Shown: positions 9,093 through 18,473, numbered from the stretch's first letter. The stretch: DNA of 64,000 bases from Nitrospira sp. KM1 (GCF_011405515.1 NZ_AP022671.1:62001-126000), one strand, 5' to 3'. Numbers and translations are program-made. Notes: generated by a model from the sequence alone, not told the origin.

Positions 9093-9986
9093 TCAGGACA
9101 TGTGCGGAAGTGCCGCAAACTGAAGCGCGGTCATCGGACCGTGCTTCCGCAGCAACTCCAGTTGATCCGTGTCGCGTACGAACATTTCACCGGCGAAACT
9201 GAGTGCATTGATCGGAATGCCCTCGAAATAGTCCTGAGATCGTGGCACCAGCAAAAGCCAGCGTCTGGTCATGAGCAGATTGTACGGCGCCACAGTGTCG
9301 GAATTCCCCGGCCGCATCGGGAAACCGACCGCCCGCAGCAACGCCCGGTAGCAGGCGAGCAACGTCGCGCCGGCCTTTTTCTCCGGGTCCAGCCAATCGC
9401 TTTCGACCGGTGCATAGGCGTGGAGAAACGGCAGCGTGGGGACCAGACCTATTTCTCCCGGAATTCGCAGCGAATGAAAGAGCGTTTCGATCGGCAGCCG
9501 CGGCCCGGTTGAAGCCGGAAGTGGAATAAGCTGGAGATGCTTGTGCCGGCCCGCCGTGCCTGCCGCCGATCCGGCATCGTAAAAAATCAGACCATCGATT
9601 TCTGCTAATGCAATCAGCAGCGCCTCACAGTCCCTGTGCGTAAGCGGTGACTCATGCGCCTCAAAGGAGCGCGTGGCAATCACGACTTGATGTGCAACCA
9701 GGCTGACCTTATTGAGAAAGGCGACATGCGTCGGTGACAGTTCTGCCACGAAGAGATCAGGGTCCGGCATTGTCATCGGGTGTGAAGATTGGCGGGTCGT
9801 GTGGTCGGACTTCGCTCCGACATGATCCGTCATGACCCGCACGACGAACGAGACGCCTGCCTGCTCGATCACTTCCGTTTTCGTTGGAATAGATTGCAGC
9901 GCTCCCTTGCGGGAAGCATCGGCCGAGCGCGCAACGAGCGAAGGCCAAAGCCGGCCGGATTCGAGCAAGCGGTCGTGACCGTCCAT
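9093..9986 (-). CDS. ATP adenylyltransferase / Ap4A phosphorylase family protein
   Basis: The 297-residue protein matches Ap4A phosphorylase-type members of the HIT superfamily. The central signature GRHKHLQLIPLP gives the histidine motif, preceded by FVAELSPTHVAFLNKVSLVAHQVVIATR, and PYNLLMTRRWLLLVPRS typifies the C-terminal domain. Such enzymes split diadenosine tetraphosphate with phosphate to ADP and ATP and are linked to stress signalling. The first 40 residues are not typical, so the start could lie further in. The cytosolic role is inferred from the family. The small lipoprotein-like gene follows at once. Confidence 0.78.
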   Translation of the reverse strand: MDGHDRLLESGRLWPSLVARSADASRKGALQSIPTKTEVIEQAGVSFVVRVMTDHVGAKSDHTTRQSSHPMTMPDPDLFVAELSPTHVAFLNKVSLVAHQVVIATRSFEAHESPLTHRDCEALLIALAEIDGLIFYDAGSAAGTAGRHKHLQLIPLPASTGPRLPIETLFHSLRIPGEIGLVPTLPFLHAYAPVESDWLDPEKKAGATLLACYRALLRAVGFPMRPGNSDTVAPYNLLMTRRWLLLVPRSQDYFEGIPINALSFAGEMFVRDTDQLELLRKHGPMTALQFAALPHMS

Positions 9987-10141
9987 CCCTATAGATTAGC
10001 GGGATTGCCGTGAACAAGGAAAGAGGAAAATTCACCTGCCGAACGGTCTGATACGGTTGCAAGGAGTGACACCGGCCGGTAAAGTGTATTTCGCTGTTCG
10101 ATGAAGCGGTTCAGCTTTCTCTCGCGTATTCGGAGGCTTGT

Positions 10142-10783
10142 ATGGCGTTGCGCGGAAATGTGCTGTTGGCCGGTCTGATGGTTTGGTACGTGGCCCTTTC
10201 ATTTTGGGTGGCGTATGAGCCGGTGGATCGCCAATTCTGGGTCATGGCGAGCATCCTGCCGGCCGTTCTGGTGCTGATTTTGGCCGTCACGCATCGGCGG
10301 ATCCGATTCTCGACGGCTTCGTACGTGTTGATCACGTTGTTTCTGACGTTGCACGCAGTCGGCGTCCATTATACCTATGCCCAAGTCCCGGCGGGTGTAT
10401 GGCTCGAGCAGGTTCTTCCTGGACGGAACCATTACGATCGCCTCGTCCATTTCTGCTTCGGATTTCTTTTGACCTATCCCATCGAGGAATTGTTCCGTCT
10501 GACGGGTTCACTGCGTGGCTGGCTTCTCTATTATCTGCCTGTGATGACGATTCTTGGATTGAGCGGCCTGTGGGAAATCATCGAAGCCTGGGTTGCAAGC
10601 TCCGTGCATCCAGAATTGGGTATGACGTATCTCGGCTCTCAGGGAGATATCTGGGACGCGCAGAAGGATATGGCATCGGCGTTGTACGGATCGCTTGCCT
10701 GTATGGCTCTTCTGCTGCTCATCCGCTTTGGGTGGGGACCGCTCAGGCGGCAGACCCAAGCGCTTGCCGATTCGCCGCAGTGA
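10142..10783 (+). CDS. DUF2238 (YjdF-type) integral membrane protein, copy 1
   Basis: 213 residues with about six membrane spans. The DUF2238 hallmarks are STASYVLITLFLTLHAVG, HYTYAQVP, YDRLVHFCFGFLLTYPIEE and GSQGDIWDAQKDM near the C terminus, where the acidic GDxWDAQxDM motif faces the membrane boundary. The function of this family is not known. The next gene is a paralog 19 bases downstream, so the two are very likely co-expressed. The ATG start begins directly with the first hydrophobic helix. Confidence 0.85.
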   Translation: MALRGNVLLAGLMVWYVALSFWVAYEPVDRQFWVMASILPAVLVLILAVTHRRIRFSTASYVLITLFLTLHAVGVHYTYAQVPAGVWLEQVLPGRNHYDRLVHFCFGFLLTYPIEELFRLTGSLRGWLLYYLPVMTILGLSGLWEIIEAWVASSVHPELGMTYLGSQGDIWDAQKDMASALYGSLACMALLLLIRFGWGPLRRQTQALADSPQ

Positions 10784-10802
10784 ACCTCGTGATGGGCGCG
10801 CG

Positions 10803-11420
10803 TTGAAGAAGCCCCGGGTGCTTCTCGCACTTGCGGTCTGGTACGCCGTCGCCTGGACGGCGTTGGCGATCGAGCCGGTCGACCGCCGTGACTGGCTGCT
10901 AGAAAATATTCTGGCTCTCACCGCCATTGCGGCGCTGGCCGTCACCTACCGGTGGTTTCAATTTTCCACGCCGTCATATGTACTGATCACGGTGTTTCTC
11001 ACGCTTCACGCAGTCGGAGCGCACTATACGTATGCTGAGGTGCCGTTCGGGTTCTGGTTGAAGGACACGTTCGGTTTGAGCCGAAACCCGTTCGACAGGC
11101 TCGTACATTTTTCCTATGGGCTATTCCTCGTCTATCCGTTCAGGGAAGTGCTTGTGCGGCTCGCCGGGATCGGAGGCTTCTGGGCATTCTATCTGCCGGT
11201 CAGCGGGATGTTAGCGCAGGGCGGGCTCTTTGAAGTTATTGAGGCGATCGTGGCGAAGATCGTGAGTCCCGAACTGGGCACGGCGTATCTGGGTATGCAG
11301 GGGGATGAATGGGATGCGCAAATGGATATGTTGTCTGCGCTGCTCGGCGCCATGGTGACTATGAGCGTTCTGTCTGTAGCGGGTGGGCGGAGCAAGACGG
11401 CGGGCAAACGAGATCGGTAA
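10803..11420 (+). CDS. DUF2238 integral membrane protein, copy 2
   Basis: About 205 residues, clearly paralogous to the preceding gene. Shared stretches include EPVDR, FSTPSYVLITVFLTLHAVG, HYTYAEVP, FDRLVHFSYGLFLVYPF and MQGDEWDAQMDM. The best start by alignment with copy 1 is the TTG at 10803; an ATG at 10695 would create a 90-base overlap and add a non-homologous N terminus. Function is unknown. The stop codon lies two bases from the stop of the convergent proline-rich gene. Confidence 0.8.
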   Translation: MKKPRVLLALAVWYAVAWTALAIEPVDRRDWLLENILALTAIAALAVTYRWFQFSTPSYVLITVFLTLHAVGAHYTYAEVPFGFWLKDTFGLSRNPFDRLVHFSYGLFLVYPFREVLVRLAGIGGFWAFYLPVSGMLAQGGLFEVIEAIVAKIVSPELGTAYLGMQGDEWDAQMDMLSALLGAMVTMSVLSVAGGRSKTAGKRDR

Positions 11421-11422
11421 AT

Positions 11423-11596
11423 CTACCCGAATAGTTGAGGAATCGGAGGCCGCACAGGCGGTGTCGGAGGCATCGGCTGGGGGTCCGGCAACGGAGGCTG
11501 CGGGGGCGGAAACGGATCCGGTGCCGGGGGTATGGGACCGGGATCCGGATCGGGGTTCGGACGCGGTACGGCCAGAATCGCATCGGATGTGTTCAT
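11423..11596 (-). CDS. Small proline/aspartate-rich protein (57 aa)
   Basis: The frame reads MNTSDAILAVPRPNPDPDPG, then a long Pro-rich stretch alternating with Asp, Gln and Leu, ending PPIPQLFG. About half of the residues are proline. Other frames here give Arg-rich or Gly-rich sequence without this regularity. It has no signal peptide and would be an extended polyproline-type chain, possibly a linker or SH3-like ligand. The ribosome binding site is poor. It ends next to the second DUF2238 gene and precedes the transglycosylase on the minus strand in gene order. No family is recognised. Confidence 0.45.
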   Translation of the reverse strand: MNTSDAILAVPRPNPDPDPGPIPPAPDPFPPPQPPLPDPQPMPPTPPVRPPIPQLFG

Positions 11597-11639
11597 AGTT
11601 TTACCCTACCATGCGATGCTCCCTTATGCATCCGCCTTG

Positions 11640-12503
11640 TCAAGACGCCGCGGCCAGTTTCGCGAATTGGCGTTTCATGTCGTTGACACGTTGCAAATAC
11701 TTCGCGACGTCATGACTCCCGCACTGCTGGTTCGGTCCAAGCCTGAATCCGCGAGCCGCATAGCTGTTTCCGATTGACGGTCCGCAGAGATGGATTACGG
11801 TTGCCAGATCGTGCTTGTGAGGCGGGGTGGCAGGGGCCAAACGCCGATGGCGCAAGGCTCCGGCCACTCCACGGTCCAGCAATGCCGACGTCAGTTCGAT
11901 GGCATGGCTCGGCAATACGCGTGTATACAGGCTGTTGAACCAGCACGACTGCATATCGTGCCACGGGCCGTCTTCGACGACGACGTGGTTATGGACACAG
12001 TAGCGCTTGCCCTCTTGAAAGGCCGCATCGGTAATCTGATACATCCCGACCGCACTTGACGCCGGTTGATAGACCGTGAAGGGATTCCAGGCCGGGCGCC
12101 ACCGCCAGTACGTCCGAGCGACCGGGTTGCCGTCGCCTTCGACCTGTGCCAGCGCGGCAAGCAGTTCCGGTGGGATTGTTTTGGTCGAATGCTTGCGGAA
12201 CAGTGATCCGTATTCCCGCCACGTCTGCGACGGGCTCTTGTCCAATGCGCGATCCAACGGAAACAACATTTCCGTCGGTTTGTTTATCGCATGGTAGGTC
12301 CAGTTGACTGTCAACCAGACGAAGAGAATGATCAGACCTGCAGAGAGCCATCGAATGGAGACCGGGGCCGAGGCCAGCGATGTTCTAAGAGCCTGGAGCC
12401 AGAGTCGGACAAAACGCCAGATGGATCTCCCCGTGATGCGGCGTCCGCGCTGCTGTCGTCTGGATCGTTCAGCTCGACTCAGCAATCTGGGGGCCATGAC
12501 CAT
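11640..12503 (-). CDS. Membrane-anchored lytic transglycosylase-like protein (SLT domain)
   Basis: The 287-residue protein has a basic N terminus and a single membrane anchor ([19 protein letters not shown], about residues 50-70), then an SLT-like catalytic domain. The catalytic glutamate is probably the one in [14 protein letters not shown], and [14 protein letters not shown] matches the conserved glycine/tyrosine motif. [14 protein letters not shown] insert and Cys residues may form a disulfide. It should cleave or remodel peptidoglycan in the periplasm. The next gene upstream is divergent. The family is clear; the physiological role is inferred. Confidence 0.8.
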   Translation of the reverse strand: MVMAPRLLSRAERSRRQQRGRRITGRSIWRFVRLWLQALRTSLASAPVSIRWLSAGLIILFVWLTVNWTYHAINKPTEMLFPLDRALDKSPSQTWREYGSLFRKHSTKTIPPELLAALAQVEGDGNPVARTYWRWRPAWNPFTVYQPASSAVGMYQITDAAFQEGKRYCVHNHVVVEDGPWHDMQSCWFNSLYTRVLPSHAIELTSALLDRGVAGALRHRRLAPATPPHKHDLATVIHLCGPSIGNSYAARGFRLGPNQQCGSHDVAKYLQRVNDMKRQFAKLAAAS

Positions 12504-12652
12504 ACACTATAGCGCAAACGCTTCGTGTCCGATCCGTTGAAGCATTCCGTAGTGAAATTTCTGTTGAACTTTGTCACGGCGCTCGTTCAGGATGGGCGGA
12601 ATGTATTGCATCCCGCACCATTTTCTTATCAAGAACTAAACAGGCTCAACCT

Positions 12653-14497
12653 ATGACATACCTTCCCATCGAGGATCACGGTATCATCGGCAACATGCGC
12701 ACGGCCGCACTGGTCGGCATCAATGGGTCGATCGATTGGCTGTGCGTGCCATTCTTCGATTCACCGAGCGTCTTCGGCGCAATCTTGGACGATCGTCAAG
12801 GGGGCAGTTTCGATATCACGCCCAGCGACGACAATGTCCAGACAAAACAGTTTTATTGGCCGGAGACCAATGTGCTGGTGACACGCTTCTTATCGCCGGA
12901 CGGTGTCGGCGAATTGGAAGACTTCATGCCCGCGGGATTGCCGTCCGATTCACCGAGGCAGGATCAACTGTTTCGGCGCGTCAGGGCGAGACGGGGAAAG
13001 CTGGCCTTCACGATACATTGCCGCCCGGCATTCGATTACGCCAGAATTCCTCACCGGACGATGATCACGAAGCATGGTGCGGTATTCGAGACGAAGGCAT
13101 TGAGTTTGTCGTTGGCGAGCACGGTTCCCTTGGTCGCCGTGGATGAAGGAGGTGTGACGGCCTCGTTCGTGCTCCGGGAGGGTGAAGAAGCCGTCTTCGT
13201 CTTGTGCCCCTTGCCGCAGGGAGAGGAATGCCGGGCCGTTCCCTCGAAGGGCGAGACACAGGACGTGTTCGAACAGACCGTCGAATTTTGGCATCGTTGG
13301 CTTGCGAAATGCACCTATGTCGGCCGTTGGCGTGAAATGGTGTACCGGTCGGCTCTCACGCTGAAGCTGATGACGTTCGGACCGAGCGGTGCCATCGTCG
13401 CCTCGCCCACCTGCAGTCTCCCCGAGGCGATCGGGGGAACGAGAAACTGGGATTACCGCTATACATGGATCCGCGACGCCGCCTTCACCCTCTACGGGTT
13501 TCTGCGGATCGGGTTCACCGAAGAGGCGCATGCATTCATGCAGTGGATGGATGCGAGAGCCGGTGAAGTCGAAACCGACGGCACGCTGCAGATCGTATAC
13601 GGCGTCGATGGGCGGCACGATCTGACGGAACACACGCTCGATCACCTCGAGGGGTATCGTGGTTCCCGTCCGGTGCGGATCGGGAACGGAGCCTACAATC
13701 AACTGCAATTGGATATTTTCGGCGAGTTGCTCGATTCATTGTATTTGTACAACAAGCATGTGATGCCCATCGGCATCGACGCCTGGGTCAGAATCCGCAA
13801 GCGTCTCAACTGGCTGTGTGAGAACTGGCAGCTTCCCGACGAAGGCATCTGGGAGGTGCGCGGCGGCCGCCGGCAGTTTGTCTTTTCAAAACTCATGTGT
13901 TGGGTGGCCATGGATCGCGGTGTCCGGTTGGCCGATAAGCGATCGTTCCCGTCCGATCGAGAACGCTGGCAGCGGGTGCGGGACCAGATCTACGAAGAAA
14001 TCATGGCCAAGGGGTACAGCCAGAAGCGGCAAGCCTTCGTGCAGCACTATGATACCGATACATTGGACGCCTCCAATCTGATCATGCCGCTGGTGTTTTT
14101 CATGGCCCCCAACGATCCGCGCATGCTGAATACGCTCGACGCCATCAATCGTTCGCCGCAGGCGGGTGGGCTGGTGTCCGATGGACTGGTGTACCGATAC
14201 GATACGGCGACCGGCGAGGACGGGTTGTGCGGCGGGGAAGGCACGTTCACGATGTGCTCGTTCTGGCTCGTCGAGGCGCTGACTCGGGCCGGCCACGTCG
14301 ATCACGGAAAATTGGCCGAGGCCCGATTGCTCTTCGAACGGATGTTGGGACATTCCAACCATCTCGGCCTCTATTCGGAAGAAATCGGTCCGCGCGGCGA
14401 AGCGCTCGGCAATTTTCCGCAAGCGTTTACCCATTTGGCACTGATCAGCGCCGCTTTCAACCTCGACCGGACGCTCGGTCGAAAAGAGCACGGGTGA
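12653..14497 (+). CDS. Glycoside hydrolase family 15 protein (glucoamylase/trehalase type)
   Basis: At 614 residues this is the full length for bacterial GH15 enzymes of the glucoamylase-like/trehalase group. The N-terminal beta-sandwich starts with [17 protein letters not shown] and [16 protein letters not shown]; the catalytic (alpha/alpha)6 barrel carries [15 protein letters not shown], then [10 protein letters not shown] with a likely catalytic acid, and [15 protein letters not shown]. It would release glucose from alpha-glucans or trehalose. No signal peptide is seen, so it acts in the cytoplasm. It opens a carbohydrate-related run of five same-strand genes. Confidence 0.9.
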   Translation: MTYLPIEDHGIIGNMRTAALVGINGSIDWLCVPFFDSPSVFGAILDDRQGGSFDITPSDDNVQTKQFYWPETNVLVTRFLSPDGVGELEDFMPAGLPSDSPRQDQLFRRVRARRGKLAFTIHCRPAFDYARIPHRTMITKHGAVFETKALSLSLASTVPLVAVDEGGVTASFVLREGEEAVFVLCPLPQGEECRAVPSKGETQDVFEQTVEFWHRWLAKCTYVGRWREMVYRSALTLKLMTFGPSGAIVASPTCSLPEAIGGTRNWDYRYTWIRDAAFTLYGFLRIGFTEEAHAFMQWMDARAGEVETDGTLQIVYGVDGRHDLTEHTLDHLEGYRGSRPVRIGNGAYNQLQLDIFGELLDSLYLYNKHVMPIGIDAWVRIRKRLNWLCENWQLPDEGIWEVRGGRRQFVFSKLMCWVAMDRGVRLADKRSFPSDRERWQRVRDQIYEEIMAKGYSQKRQAFVQHYDTDTLDASNLIMPLVFFMAPNDPRMLNTLDAINRSPQAGGLVSDGLVYRYDTATGEDGLCGGEGTFTMCSFWLVEALTRAGHVDHGKLAEARLLFERMLGHSNHLGLYSEEIGPRGEALGNFPQAFTHLALISAAFNLDRTLGRKEHG

Positions 14498-14558
14498 ACT
14501 TGCACAAGCCGCTCTCAGGTCTCATGCTCATGATATTCGTCAACCACAAGGAGGTCAC

Positions 14559-14984
14559 ATGCAACGCAAAGGTTCGGCCGTCTGGCAGGGCGATCTGAAA
14601 TCAGGCAAGGGCACCGTCTCGACGGATAGCGGGGTACTGTCGCAGACGCAATATTCCTTCTCGACCAGGTTTGAAAGCGGAAAGGGCACGAATCCCGAGG
14701 AATTGATCGCCGCGGCCCATGCCGGCTGTTTCACGATGGCGCTGTCGGCGCAGTTGGGCAATGCGGGTCTGACGCCGGAAAAACTCGAAACGACGGCCAC
14801 CGTGACGTTCGATAAACTGGAAGCGGGCTGGACGGTGACCGGTATTCTGTTGGATGTCAAAGGTAAGGTGCCGAAGGCCGACCAGGCCGCGTGGGAGAAG
14901 GCGACGCAGGCGGCCAAGACGGGCTGCCCGATTTCCCGCCTGCTCAATACCACGATCAACATGCAAGCGAAGCTCGAAAGCTGA
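14559..14984 (+). CDS. osmC: OsmC family peroxiredoxin
   Basis: 141 residues, the normal length for OsmC. The two redox cysteines are visible as C57 in AAHAGCFTMAL and C123 in KTGCPISRLL, and the N terminus QRKGSAVWQGDLKSGKG fits the family. OsmC proteins are homodimeric thiol peroxidases that reduce organic hydroperoxides, often induced by osmotic or oxidative stress. A GGAGGT site precedes the ATG. It sits between the GH15 and HAD genes, 6 bases ahead of the latter, which implies joint expression with the carbohydrate genes. Confidence 0.92.
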   Translation: MQRKGSAVWQGDLKSGKGTVSTDSGVLSQTQYSFSTRFESGKGTNPEELIAAAHAGCFTMALSAQLGNAGLTPEKLETTATVTFDKLEAGWTVTGILLDVKGKVPKADQAAWEKATQAAKTGCPISRLLNTTINMQAKLES

Positions 14985-14990
14985 GGCGGC

Positions 14991-15689
14991 ATGGCTCGGG
15001 CCAGAGCCTCCGCCTCCATCGCCTTTCTGTTTGATCTCGACGGCACATTGATCGACAGTGTCTATCAGCACGTCTTGGCCTGGCGTGAGGCGACGCAGGC
15101 GACGGGGATCGAGCTGCCTGTCTGGCGTATTCATCGCCAGATCGGCATGAGCGGCGGCCTCATGCTCAATGCCTTGTTGCGGGAGACCGGCCGTCCGGTG
15201 TCACGCCGAGATGCGGAGCGCATTCAGCGAGTCCATGCGGAGACCTATGCGTCGCAGGCGGCGTCCCTTCGCGTTCTTCCCGGCGCACAGGAACTGCTGG
15301 ACACGCTGGCAATGCACCGTATCCCCCACGCCATCGCGACGAGCGGACGCACCATCAGCGCCGTCCACACGCTGAAGCTGCTCAAGCTTCACAAGACGGT
15401 TCCGGTCATTACGCGGGATGACGTGCGGTATGCGAAGCCGGACCCTGATCTTTTCGTCGCGGCCGGCAAGCGGCTCAACATGCCGATGAGCCGTTGCGTG
15501 ATCGTCGGAGACAGCGTGTGGGATCTGCTGGCGGCGCGCCGCGCGTTTGCAATTTCCGTCGGGCTGCTCTCGGGAGGCTACGGGCGTGAAGAGCTGGAGC
15601 GGGCCGGCGCGTATCGCGTCTATGAGGATCCAGCGGGTCTGCTTGCGCATTTGGATGAGGTCGGCGTCAGACTTCACGAACGCGTCTAA
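14991..15689 (+). CDS. HAD superfamily hydrolase, phosphoglycolate phosphatase-like
   Basis: 232 residues with the HAD motifs: motif I FLFDLDGTLIDSV (nucleophile D15, acid D17), motif II ATSGRT, motif III YAKPDPDLFVAA and motif IV GDSVWDLLAARRA. The cap domain inserted after motif I is of the helical C1 type found in phosphoglycolate phosphatases and beta-phosphoglucomutases. The neighbours suggest a sugar-phosphate substrate, but this is inference. It starts 6 bases after osmC and is followed 22 bases later by the DUF302 gene. Confidence 0.85.
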   Translation: MARARASASIAFLFDLDGTLIDSVYQHVLAWREATQATGIELPVWRIHRQIGMSGGLMLNALLRETGRPVSRRDAERIQRVHAETYASQAASLRVLPGAQELLDTLAMHRIPHAIATSGRTISAVHTLKLLKLHKTVPVITRDDVRYAKPDPDLFVAAGKRLNMPMSRCVIVGDSVWDLLAARRAFAISVGLLSGGYGREELERAGAYRVYEDPAGLLAHLDEVGVRLHERV

Positions 15690-15711
15690 ACATTGATGGA
15701 GAACTCACAAC

Positions 15712-16176
15712 ATGCGCGATGCCACCGCGTTGTCGACCTGGTTGCTGTCCTGTGTCTTCGCCGCCGGCTTTGCCGGTCCCGCGATGGTGCAAGCTGCTGA
15801 CAATCTGATCACGACGGCCAGCCGCTATTCCGTTCCCGAGACGATCGACCGGATCGAAAAGGCTGTGACGGCCAAAGGGATGACGGTCTTTGCCCGCATC
15901 GACCACGGTCTGGAAGCCACGCAAGTTGGACTCGACATGAAACCGACCGTGTTGCTCATTTTCGGCAATCCGAAAAGCGGCACTGCGCTGATGGTGGCGA
16001 GGCCTACTGCGGCAATTGATTTGCCGATGAAGGCGCTCGTATGGGAGGATCGGAACGGAAAAGTATGGCTCACCTATAACTCGCCTGCATTGCTTCGTGA
16101 GCGTCACGGCGTGGCGGAGAATCTGACATCCACGCTCGATCCGGTGGGCAAACTGCTGGAACAATCCTTGGAATAG
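15712..16176 (+). CDS. Secreted DUF302 protein
   Basis: 154 residues with an N-terminal signal peptide ending near MVQAAD, followed by a DUF302 domain: SVPETIDRIEKAVTAKGMTVFARIDH, PTVLLIFGNPKSGT, LPMKALVWED and KVWLTYN. DUF302 folds are small alpha/beta proteins of unknown biochemical role found in periplasmic proteins. GGAG lies upstream of the ATG (TGATGGAGAACTC). The position between the HAD and GH13 genes suggests operon membership rather than functional linkage. Confidence 0.85.
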   Translation: MRDATALSTWLLSCVFAAGFAGPAMVQAADNLITTASRYSVPETIDRIEKAVTAKGMTVFARIDHGLEATQVGLDMKPTVLLIFGNPKSGTALMVARPTAAIDLPMKALVWEDRNGKVWLTYNSPALLRERHGVAENLTSTLDPVGKLLEQSLE

Positions 16177-16200
16177 ACCAGAAGATCGGACGATCACCTC

Positions 16201-18111
16201 ATGCCCGCGTCCCTTGAGCGCATTTCCTCCGAGACACCGATGGGCGCCCATTTGCTTGCCAACGGTGCCACGTTTCGAGTCTGGGCGCCGCATGCGCGCG
16301 CCGTCTATGTGGTTGGAGATTTCAACAACGGCGTGAGAAGCGATGCCGGTCTGCTGAACCGCGACGAGCATGGACATTGGCGGGGTTTTATTCCCGGTGT
16401 ACGGGACCGGCAAGCGTATATGTATTACATCGTCGGTCAAGGCAGCGAAGGACTGAAGCGCGATCCCTTCGCTCGAGAGCTCGAAACCCCGTTTCCGGCG
16501 CGGTGCATAGTCCGGGCTACCAATTTCCCCTGGCATGACGCAGGCTATGTGCCGCGCCCTTTTCACGAGTGGGTCATCTATCAGCTCCACGTCGGGACGT
16601 TCTTTACTCCGAACCTGCCGCAAAGGGGAGGAACCTTCCTGGATGTTGCTCGCAAAATTCCCTATCTCGCCGGCTTGGGCATCACGGCGTTGCAGCTCCT
16701 TCCGATTCAGGAATTCCAGACCGCATTCAGCCTTGGATACAACGGGACGGATTATTTTTCGCCCGAGATGGATTTTGGCGTGTTGGATGCCGATCTTCCG
16801 GCATATCTCTCCGCGATAAACGGATTGCTTGACGCGAACGGCCGGCGCCGCTATGAGGCAGGGGATCTTCGAGGTGAGATGAACCAGCTCAAGGCGCTTG
16901 TGGATCTCGCCCATGTATACGGTTTGGCGGTCATGCTTGACGTGGTGTACAACCATGCGGGAGGTGGGTTCGACGAGGGAAGTCTGTACTTCCTCGATCG
17001 CCAGGATCCGTCTGGGGGACGGCAAAACTCTCTCTATTTTATGGACAGGGGGCATGCAGGGGGGCTTGTATTCGATTACGCCAAGCCCGAGGTTCGGGAT
17101 TTCTTGATACAGAATGCGAAATTCTTTCTTGACGAATATCGGGTAGACGGATTTCGTTATGATCAGGTGAGCGTCATCGATCACGACGGCGCTCCGCATG
17201 GTTGGCGGTTTTGCCAGGATCTGACATCTACACTGCACGCCCATCGTCCTGCCGCGTTGCATCATGCCGAGTATTGGAACGTAAACCCGTACGTGGTGAG
17301 ATCTCCGCCGGAAGGCGGCGGCTTTGACACGACTTTGACCGACGGTCTGCGTCTCGCGATCCGGGACGTCATCGGCAACGCCAGTGCGCCCGACGAACGT
17401 GCCCTGAACATGACGAGTCTTGGCGCGAGTCTCTGGCCCTCCGGATTCGATCAGCAGTGGCGCTTCGTGCAGGGACCGGAGAATCACGACCTCGTCTATG
17501 ACGGGCGAGAGATGCGCATCGCCCGGATTGGAGATCCGGGAAATCCGCGTTCATGGTACGCGCGCAGCCGCGCACGGGTTGCGACCGGGCTGAGTCTGAC
17601 GGCGCCCGGTGTCCCCATGCTGTTCATGGGACAGGAGTTTCTGGAGGATAAGCAATGGTCGGATGATTTCGAGTCGCATCGTAACTTGCTGTTGTACTGG
17701 GGCGGGCTCGATGCCGGAGATAAGCAGATGCTCGATCATGTCCGGTTCGTCCGTGAACTATTGGCGCTGCGGCGATCGCTTCCCGGCCTGACCGGTAATG
17801 GGTTTCGGATCGTGCATGCACACGACAACAATCGCGTCCTCGTATTTCATCGGTGGGTGGATGGACGTGGGGATGATGTCATGGTGACCGTGCATTTGGG
17901 GCCGTTTCACCGATACGGGTATCGAATCGGGTTTCCCGGGTCCGGTGCGTGGCGAGAGGTGTTCAACAGCGACGTGTACGAGAACTGGGTCAATTCGGAT
18001 GTGGCCGGCAATGGCGGACAGGTCGTGGCCGGTCAAGATCCGTTGCACGGATTCGTGGCTTCAGCGGCCGTTGTCCTGCCGGCCAATAGCCTTCTCATAT
18101 TCGCGCGATAG
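16201..18111 (+). CDS. GH13 alpha-amylase family enzyme with CBM48 (branching-enzyme / trehalohydrolase type)
   Basis: The 636-residue protein has an N-terminal CBM48-like domain (GATFRVWAPHARAVYVVGDFN) and a GH13 (beta/alpha)8 barrel. The conserved regions are LDVVYNHAGG, VDGFRYDQV with the nucleophile Asp, HHAEYWN with the acid Glu and GPENHDL with the transition-state Asp. A C-terminal beta domain ends at LPANSLLIFAR. This architecture is shared by glycogen branching enzymes and malto-oligosyltrehalose trehalohydrolases; I cannot decide between them. It closes the five-gene carbohydrate run and is cytoplasmic. With the GH15 upstream it fits glycogen or trehalose turnover. Confidence 0.87.
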   Translation: MPASLERISSETPMGAHLLANGATFRVWAPHARAVYVVGDFNNGVRSDAGLLNRDEHGHWRGFIPGVRDRQAYMYYIVGQGSEGLKRDPFARELETPFPARCIVRATNFPWHDAGYVPRPFHEWVIYQLHVGTFFTPNLPQRGGTFLDVARKIPYLAGLGITALQLLPIQEFQTAFSLGYNGTDYFSPEMDFGVLDADLPAYLSAINGLLDANGRRRYEAGDLRGEMNQLKALVDLAHVYGLAVMLDVVYNHAGGGFDEGSLYFLDRQDPSGGRQNSLYFMDRGHAGGLVFDYAKPEVRDFLIQNAKFFLDEYRVDGFRYDQVSVIDHDGAPHGWRFCQDLTSTLHAHRPAALHHAEYWNVNPYVVRSPPEGGGFDTTLTDGLRLAIRDVIGNASAPDERALNMTSLGASLWPSGFDQQWRFVQGPENHDLVYDGREMRIARIGDPGNPRSWYARSRARVATGLSLTAPGVPMLFMGQEFLEDKQWSDDFESHRNLLLYWGGLDAGDKQMLDHVRFVRELLALRRSLPGLTGNGFRIVHAHDNNRVLVFHRWVDGRGDDVMVTVHLGPFHRYGYRIGFPGSGAWREVFNSDVYENWVNSDVAGNGGQVVAGQDPLHGFVASAAVVLPANSLLIFAR

Positions 18112-18153
18112 GGCAGGACTTCAGGGTCAAAGCCGGTTACGAGAAGGAATGCT

Positions 18154-18249
18154 ATGTCTGTTCCTCTGGATGTCATCGTCCACGGGTTCGGCGTAAAAAC
18201 GTGCCGGGAGGGGACGAGACCGGAGGCGATCTATTTGGTTCGTTCGTGA
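18154..18249 (+). CDS. Possible very short peptide (31 aa), unrecognised
   Basis: ATG at 18154 with AGAAGGA about 6 bases upstream, reading MSVPLDVIVHGFGVKTCREG and ending after 31 residues. The good ribosome binding site is the main argument. It overlaps the end of the convergent winged-helix-like gene by 19 bases. There is no recognisable domain and chance occurrence is quite possible. Confidence 0.22.
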   Translation: MSVPLDVIVHGFGVKTCREGTRPEAIYLVRS

Positions 18250-18473
18250 TGCGGCTTCGAGGATTTTTTGTGCTCCGGTAGACGGATGATATATTTGCCT
18301 TCGCCCTCAAAAGTCACCAGCACATCTCCTCGCCTGCTCAGCCGATCGATTTCGAAAAACACCTGGTTCCAGCTGAGTTCAGGAAGGTTCTGTGCCAGGG
18401 TGTCGAGGTCGCACTTGTGAGCGTGTCTTACGGCACCGAGGATGCGGTCGGTCACTGGTGCGTACGCAGTCAT
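18231..18473 (-). CDS. Small winged-helix-like protein
   Basis: 80 residues. The order ILGAVRHAHKCDLDTLAQNLPELSW read in parts, then VFFEIDRLSRRGDVLVTFEGEGKYIIRL, fits a compact winged helix: three helices and a beta wing ending in a basic tail (KKSSKPHHERTK). A paralog occurs at 57172-57489, sharing DRLSR-x-GD and the same spacing. Upstream on the minus strand an AAGGAGG-like site (revcomp of cctcctt at about 18481-18487) supports the start. It could bind DNA or RNA. No ligand or partner is evident. Confidence 0.7.
   Translation of the reverse strand: MTAYAPVTDRILGAVRHAHKCDLDTLAQNLPELSWNQVFFEIDRLSRRGDVLVTFEGEGKYIIRLPEHKKSSKPHHERTK

Noticed and set aside
15667-17487. 606-codon frame on the minus strand
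   Set aside because: Antisense to the DUF302 and GH13 genes, whose catalytic motifs are clear; high G+C third positions explain the long shadow frame.
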